Shown piece after piece: positions 60,243 to 64,000 of a stretch of DNA of 64,000 nt. The notes under the pieces were generated by a model, which made no database searches, was not told the DNA's origin, and worked only from the letters and a program-made list of their open reading frames with translations. A program made the translations under genes and the position numbers. This DNA comes from Roseiarcus sp963775575. Its GTDB lineage: Bacteria; Pseudomonadota; Alphaproteobacteria; Rhizobiales; Beijerinckiaceae. Position 1 is the first letter of the stretch. The number at the start of each line of letters is the position of its first letter. Location: NCBI GenBank assembly GCA_963775575.1, contig CAVZJG010000002.1, positions 1 to 64,000 of the forward strand, read 5' to 3'.

Positions 60243-60848
60243 ATGCGTCGCCTCGCTTCGTCGCTTCTGCCGCTCGCCCTACTGCTGGCCGCCCCGGGCG
60301 CCGAGGCGGACGAATTCAATCGGACCAACACAGGCCCCCGTGGCGCGGACTTTTCGGGCGTCGAACTCGGCCCGGATTTCGGGGTCGCGCTGGGCGCGGC
60401 GAGTTCGGCCAATATCTCCGGCCCCGCCGGAGGCGCGCATATCGGCTACAATTTTCAGGCCGGCAGCATCGTCGGCGGCGTCGAAGCGGACGCGATGTTC
60501 AGCGCGATCCGCAGCGGAACTCTGGGGTCGGCGTCGTTCGACCAGGATTTCCTGTCCTCGACGCGCGTCAAGGGCGGCTATGCCTTCGGCAACCTGCTCG
60601 CCTATGGCACGCTCGGCTGGGCCTGGTCGACGACCGACTATCGCGACCTCGGCGTCTCCACCAGCCGGACCGTCGACGGCCTCGCCTTCGGCGCGGGCGC
60701 CGAATACGCGATCACGCGCAACGTCACCCTGCGGGCCGAATTGCTGCGCTACAACTTCGGCGGCGCGACTTATGCAACGCCCTTCACGCCGCAGACGTTG
60801 ACGACGACGACCAACGTGCTGCGCATCGGCGCGAGCGTGCACTTCTGA
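60243..60848 (+). CDS. Outer-membrane beta-barrel protein (Omp25/31-like)
   Basis: The 201-residue protein has a signal peptide (RRLASSLLPLALLLAAPGA) and an eight-strand barrel pattern: GGAHIGYNFQAGSIVGGVEA, STRVKGGYAFGNLLAYGTLG, LAFGAGAEYAITRNVTLRAE and a final VLRIGASVHF ending in Phe, as needed for BamA recognition. It matches the small Omp25/31-type porin-like proteins of rhizobial cell envelopes. AGGAG precedes the start. Confidence 0.85.
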   Translation: MRRLASSLLPLALLLAAPGAEADEFNRTNTGPRGADFSGVELGPDFGVALGAASSANISGPAGGAHIGYNFQAGSIVGGVEADAMFSAIRSGTLGSASFDQDFLSSTRVKGGYAFGNLLAYGTLGWAWSTTDYRDLGVSTSRTVDGLAFGAGAEYAITRNVTLRAELLRYNFGGATYATPFTPQTLTTTTNVLRIGASVHF

Positions 60849-60934
60849 CCGACGCGGCGGGCGAGCCGCCGGCGGATCGGCGCGCCGAACGTGCGTCTTC
60901 GAGGCCCGCCGCCAGGCTGGGCTCGAAGCGGGCC

Positions 60935-62026
60935 CTAGCGGCCGGTCTGGCCGCGATGGCGAAGAAAAGCGTCGGCGAGAACGCAGGCGACCATCGCCTC
61001 GCCCACCGGCGCGGCGCGGACGCCGACGCACGGATCGTGCCGACCCTTGACGACGATCTCGGTCTCCTCGCCCGCGCTGGTGACCGTGCGGCGCGGCGAT
61101 AGGATCGACGAGGTCGGCTTGACCGCGAAGCGCACGACGATCGGCTGGCCGGTGGCGATCCCGCCGAGGATTCCCCCGGCATGGTTGGAGAGGAACCTCG
61201 GTCGGCCCTCCGCGCCCGCGCGCATTTCGTCGGCGTTCTCTTCGCCCGAAAGCTCCGCCGCCGCGAAGCCGTCGCCGATCTCCACGCCCTTGACCGCATT
61301 GACGCTCATCAGCGCGCTCGCCAGTTCGGCGTCGAGCTTGCCGTAGATCGGCGCGCCCCAACCGACCGGAACGCCCTCGGCGACGATCTCGACCACCGCG
61401 CCGACCGAAGAGCCGGCTTTTCGCACGTCGTCGAGATAATCGGCGAAGCGCGCCGCCGCTTCGGCGTCCGGACAGAAGAACGGATTGCGGGCGACCTCGT
61501 CCCAGTCCCAGCGCGCGCGGTCGATCTTCAGCTTGCCGATCTGGACGAGCGCGCCGCGAATCCTCACCCCGGGCGCGACTTTGCGGGCGATCGCCCCGGC
61601 GGCGACGCGGGCCGCCGTCTCGCGCGCCGAGGAGCGCCCGCCGCCGCGATAGTCGCGAACGCCGTACTTGGCGTCGTAGACGTAGTCGGCGTGGCCGGGC
61701 CGATACTTGTCCTTGATGTCGCTGTAGTCCTTGGAGCGTTGATCGACGTTTTCGATCAGGACGGCGATCGGCGCGCCGGTCGTCACCTGACGGCCGCTGC
61801 GCTCGTCGATCACGACCCCGGAGAGAATCCGCGCTTCGTCCGACTCGCGCCGTTGGGCGACGAAGCGCGACGTTCCCGGACGGCGCCGGTCGAGATCGGC
61901 TTGGATGTCGGCGACGTCGAGCGGGATCAGCGGCGGGCAGCCGTCGACGACGCAGCCGATCGCCGGCCCATGGCTTTCGCCGAAGGTGGTGACGCGGAAG
62001 AGATGGCCAAAACTGTTATGGGACAT
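60935..62026 (-). CDS. aroC: Chorismate synthase
   Basis: The 363-residue protein has the family signatures FGHLFRVTTFGESHGPAIGC, RPGTSRFVAQRRESDEARIL, GHADYVYDAKYGVRDYRGGG, SARETAARVAAGAIARKV and the C-terminal KGRHDPCVGVRAAPVGEAM. It converts EPSP to chorismate, the last shikimate step, and needs reduced FMN. The length is normal. It is monocistronic and followed by other unrelated genes. Confidence 0.97.
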   Translation of the reverse strand: MSHNSFGHLFRVTTFGESHGPAIGCVVDGCPPLIPLDVADIQADLDRRRPGTSRFVAQRRESDEARILSGVVIDERSGRQVTTGAPIAVLIENVDQRSKDYSDIKDKYRPGHADYVYDAKYGVRDYRGGGRSSARETAARVAAGAIARKVAPGVRIRGALVQIGKLKIDRARWDWDEVARNPFFCPDAEAAARFADYLDDVRKAGSSVGAVVEIVAEGVPVGWGAPIYGKLDAELASALMSVNAVKGVEIGDGFAAAELSGEENADEMRAGAEGRPRFLSNHAGGILGGIATGQPIVVRFAVKPTSSILSPRRTVTSAGEETEIVVKGRHDPCVGVRAAPVGEAMVACVLADAFLRHRGQTGR

Positions 62027-62247
62027 GGGCGCCGCTCCGCCGCTTCTTACGGAGGCGCCGCGCCGGCGTCAAACCCGAGCGGCAGGCCGTCTGGACGAGG
62101 CCGCGTCAGATCGTCGCAGGCGAATCGAGGCCGCCCGCGCGCGGCAAGGCGGCGACTCGCGCATTGTTCATCGCCAATTCATGTTCGATTAGGCATGGGA
62201 TAGGCGAGTCGAAGACTGTGTTCGCAGACTCGCAATGGAGAAACAAC

Positions 62248-62529
62248 ATGCTGAAGAAACTTGCCGCGATCGGCCTGGGGGCCGCCATCGCTCTCGCGCC
62301 TGTCGCCTCGATGGCGCAGGCTCCCGCGCCGGCCCCTGCCGCCGCGCCCGCCAAAGCGGCGCCCCACAAGGTCATGCACAAGGTCGTGCATCACAAGGTC
62401 GTGCATCACAAGGTCGTGCATAAGGTCATGCACAAGGCCCCGATGAAGGCCAAGGTCATGCACAAGACCATGCACAAGGCCGCCGCCAAGAAGCCGGCCC
62501 CGAAGCCCGCCGCCGCGCCGGCGAAGTAA
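62248..62529 (+). CDS. Small secreted His/Lys/Met-repeat protein
   Basis: I start at ATG 62248 behind GGAGAA, giving 93 residues: a signal peptide (MLKKLAAIGLGAAIALAPVA) cut after SMAQA, an Ala/Pro linker, then tandem units of the type HK-V-(V/M)-H (APHKVMHKVVHHKVVHHKVV and so on), and an Ala/Lys/Pro tail. There are nine His and five or more Met in the repeat, so divalent or copper ion binding is plausible. Acid-shock Asr-type proteins have similar Lys/His repeats. The DNA shows near-exact 15-bp tandem repeats in 62375-62430. Periplasmic; function not established. Confidence 0.7.
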   Translation: MLKKLAAIGLGAAIALAPVASMAQAPAPAPAAAPAKAAPHKVMHKVVHHKVVHHKVVHKVMHKAPMKAKVMHKTMHKAAAKKPAPKPAAAPAK

Positions 62530-62684
62530 TTCGCGTCCCTGCGTGAAGTTCGGCCGCCGGCGAAACGCGCTGCGGCCGAAGCGCCGATGCAAACGGCCGC
62601 TTTCGCTCGTCGGGCGAGGCGGCCGTTTCGCGTTCGCCCACGGATCCGACGTCGCCGGGGGCTCGCGGAAGCGCCGGTCGAGTC

Positions 62685-62780
62685 CTATTCCGTCAAGCAG
62701 CAATTCTGGTATTTCTTGCCGCTGCCGCACGGACACGGATCGGCGCCGCCGACGCCGCGGAACGGGTTGACGGCGGGCGC
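62685..62780 (-). pseudogene. SEC-C zinc-binding tail, separated from the DUF1186 gene by one TAG
   Basis: After the TAG at 62783-62781 the same frame continues 31 codons: a Pro/Phe-rich linker and then GADPCPCGSGKKYQNCCLTE, a perfect SEC-C motif (C-x-C-x8-C-C), ending in TAG at 62687-62685. DUF1186 proteins normally end in exactly this motif. The tail lacks its own start. A nonsense mutation, read-through or a sequencing error explains it. Confidence 0.75.
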
Positions 62781-63572
62781 CTAGGCGCTCGACGAATCGT
62801 CCGCGTCCAGCGCCTCGTCCTCCTCCCATTCGTCGTCTTCGTCAGATGCCCACGACGCGAGCGTTTCGATCGCGTCGTCGAACGGGCCGACGCCGTCGGC
62901 GTCGAAGCCGGCGAGGCCCGCGCCGTCCTCGCGCGCGAGCCGCGCCTGCTCGTCGAAATCGGTCAGGCTCAATTCGAATTCGTCGATGAACCCTTGCTGG
63001 CTCAAGGCCGCGACGGCGAGCCTGAGATCGTCGTAGCCGAGGTTGGCGGCGGTCGCCCCCCAGGCCGCCCAAACATAGGAAGCGCCGCGCGGCTTCATTT
63101 CGCGATGCAACCGGCCGAGGTAGGCGCGCATTTCGCCGTCACCGAGGACGTTCCTGGCGCGCACGAGATAGCCGAGCGCCTCGAGCGCGGCCGCGCGCGC
63201 GAATTCTTCGCCGTTCTCGGACTCGATCGCCCGCATCAGCGGTTCGAGGTCGCCGTCGCAGACGTTGACGAGAATGCCGCTCAACGTGTCCGTCACGCCG
63301 TCGCCGAGGAACTCGATCGCCTCGCCGCCCTCGCCGATCAACCGGCAAACCGGCGCATAGGCGCGCTCGTCGCGCTTTTCGCCGCAGAGATGGACGATGG
63401 TGAAGAGTTCGTCCATCGCCTCCTCGGATCGAACCGCGCCCGCGGCGAACGCGCGCAACCTGGCGATGAAGCGCGGCGAGGCTTCGTCCCAATGATCGAG
63501 CGCCCATTGCATCGCCGCGCGCGGCGGTTCTTCGGCCTCGACGAACTCGCGCAGGGCTTCGTCGACGTTCAT
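62781..63572 (-). CDS. DUF1186 domain protein, stopped before its SEC-C tail
   Basis: The 263-residue protein is a helical DUF1186 protein: QWALDHWDEASPRFIARLRA, DELFTIVHLCGEKRDERAYA, VCRLIGEGGEAIEFLGDGVT and RAAALEALGYLVRARNVLGD give the HEAT-like pairs. The C-terminal stretch is acidic (DEDDEWEEDEALDADDSSSA). It then meets TAG, while the following codons encode the SEC-C metal-binding tail typical of this family. The function of the family is unknown; SEC-C motifs bind zinc and partners such as SecB. Confidence 0.82.
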   Translation of the reverse strand: MNVDEALREFVEAEEPPRAAMQWALDHWDEASPRFIARLRAFAAGAVRSEEAMDELFTIVHLCGEKRDERAYAPVCRLIGEGGEAIEFLGDGVTDTLSGILVNVCDGDLEPLMRAIESENGEEFARAAALEALGYLVRARNVLGDGEMRAYLGRLHREMKPRGASYVWAAWGATAANLGYDDLRLAVAALSQQGFIDEFELSLTDFDEQARLAREDGAGLAGFDADGVGPFDDAIETLASWASDEDDEWEEDEALDADDSSSA

Positions 63573-63633
63573 GGGCGGCCTCGTCGTCTCAACTCCGAAG
63601 CCAGCTAGAACGCCCGCGCGCCGGCGCGCAACC

Positions 63634-64000
63634 CTATCGGCCCGCCCGCAGCGCCCGCCCGCCGACGACGAGCAGCGCCATTCCCGAGGCCAGCAGCAGC
63701 GCCAGCGCGACCCGCGTGAACGCCTTCTCGCCGCCGCGCCGATGGAGCCGCGCGCCGATATAGGAGGGGATCAGCATCGCCGGCGCGACCAAAGCGAACA
63801 GGCGAAACGCCGTCGCGTCGAGCGTTCCCGTGCTGGCGTAGGCGGCCAGCGTCAGCGCGAGCGTCGCGATGGCGTAGACCTGCGTCGTCGCGCGCTCGAG
63901 ATTGCGCTTCCAGCCGCGCAGGCGCGCCCAGATCGCCGGCAGGGCCTCCGACATGCCCCCCAAGCCGGCGAGCGCGCCGCCGATGAGGCCGACGAACGCG
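63634..64000 (-). CDS. TauE/SafE-family permease, C-terminal part (runs off the window)
   Basis: The frame is open to the window edge. Visible segments include GLIGGALAGLGGMSEALPAI followed by ARLRGWKRN-x-x-R-A-x-x-Q and two further hydrophobic segments (VYAIATLALTLAAYAS and LFALVAPAMLIPSYIGARLH), then a final helix (FTRVALALLLASGMALLVVG). This is the second half of a TauE/SafE exporter, inner membrane, often for sulfite or sulfoacetate but of uncertain substrate here. The start of the gene lies outside the window. Confidence 0.75.
   Translation of the reverse strand, partial: AFVGLIGGALAGLGGMSEALPAIWARLRGWKRNLERATTQVYAIATLALTLAAYASTGTLDATAFRLFALVAPAMLIPSYIGARLHRRGGEKAFTRVALALLLASGMALLVVGGRALRAGR

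Noticed and set aside
62375..62430. Regular direct repeats considered as a mini-CRISPR
   Set aside because: They are 15-bp in-frame units encoding HKVVH; no spacers.

Overview
The window is a GC-rich bacterial chromosome segment. Gene content points to an alphaproteobacterium of the Hyphomicrobiales (Rhizobiales) type: a CpdR-like response regulator divergent from an N-formylglutamate amidohydrolase, a DUF2336 protein, a HisN-type phosphatase, a CIRCE-controlled groESL operon, a BacA/BclA-like ABC exporter, and alphaproteobacterial intergenic palindromes. A Beijerinckiaceae/Methylocystaceae-like host is possible, but that is a guess. I saw no rRNA, tRNA or CRISPR array.

Layout. 1-4.4 kb is an insertion-sequence zone: an edge-truncated IS1634-like transposase, an IS3-family element with long terminal inverted repeats, a HemG-like protoporphyrinogen oxidase, a composite palindrome and an IS630-family element whose stop codon is completed by the target site. 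4.5-13.1 kb holds a c-type cytochrome, a secreted orphan, a DUF2336 protein, a CitE-like lyase preceded by a possible MaoC remnant, a metallophosphoesterase/GT4 glycosyltransferase pair, a lipoprotein hydrolase and transaldolase. 13.3-16.6 kb is one large restriction-modification polypeptide. 17.0-19.8 kb is a three-gene set (aldolase-like barrel, PfkB kinase, histidine phosphatase) that looks like an unassigned sugar-phosphate pathway. 20.0-27.1 kb carries a PAP2 phosphatase, argG, a RhlE-like helicase, an Ig-like secreted protein, a divergent pyruvate kinase and an alpha/beta hydrolase.

27.3-30.9 kb is a small accessory island: HigA with an N-terminally shortened HigB, an unrecognised two-gene module ending in a HEPN/DUF4145-like domain, and an ISAs1-family element. 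31.0-36.1 kb is housekeeping (lipB, a symporter-like membrane protein, hisN, N-formylglutamate amidohydrolase, cpdR). 36.2-43.2 kb is accessory again: an IS1595-family transposase with its own promoter, several small ORFs, a DUF3800 protein, a 630-residue alanine-repeat protein, palindromes, and an IS481-family element with a 4-bp target duplication at the stop codon of a PH-domain gene.

43.9-64 kb is mostly core: promoter/CIRCE-groES-groEL with a perfect 30-bp inverted repeat between the two genes, an orphan HigA, a BacA/YddA-like exporter, a META protein, Hsp20, then gltB and gltD with a NYN-domain gene between them. After that come a UspA protein, an outer-membrane barrel, aroC, a secreted His/Met/Lys-repeat protein, a DUF1186 gene cut from its SEC-C tail by one in-frame TAG, and the edge of a TauE/SafE permease.

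The least explained items are the 28.0-29.4 kb two-gene module, the NYN gene inside gltBD, the aldolase/PfkB/phosphatase set, the groESL hairpin, the His/Met-repeat peptide, and the DUF1186 amber codon.
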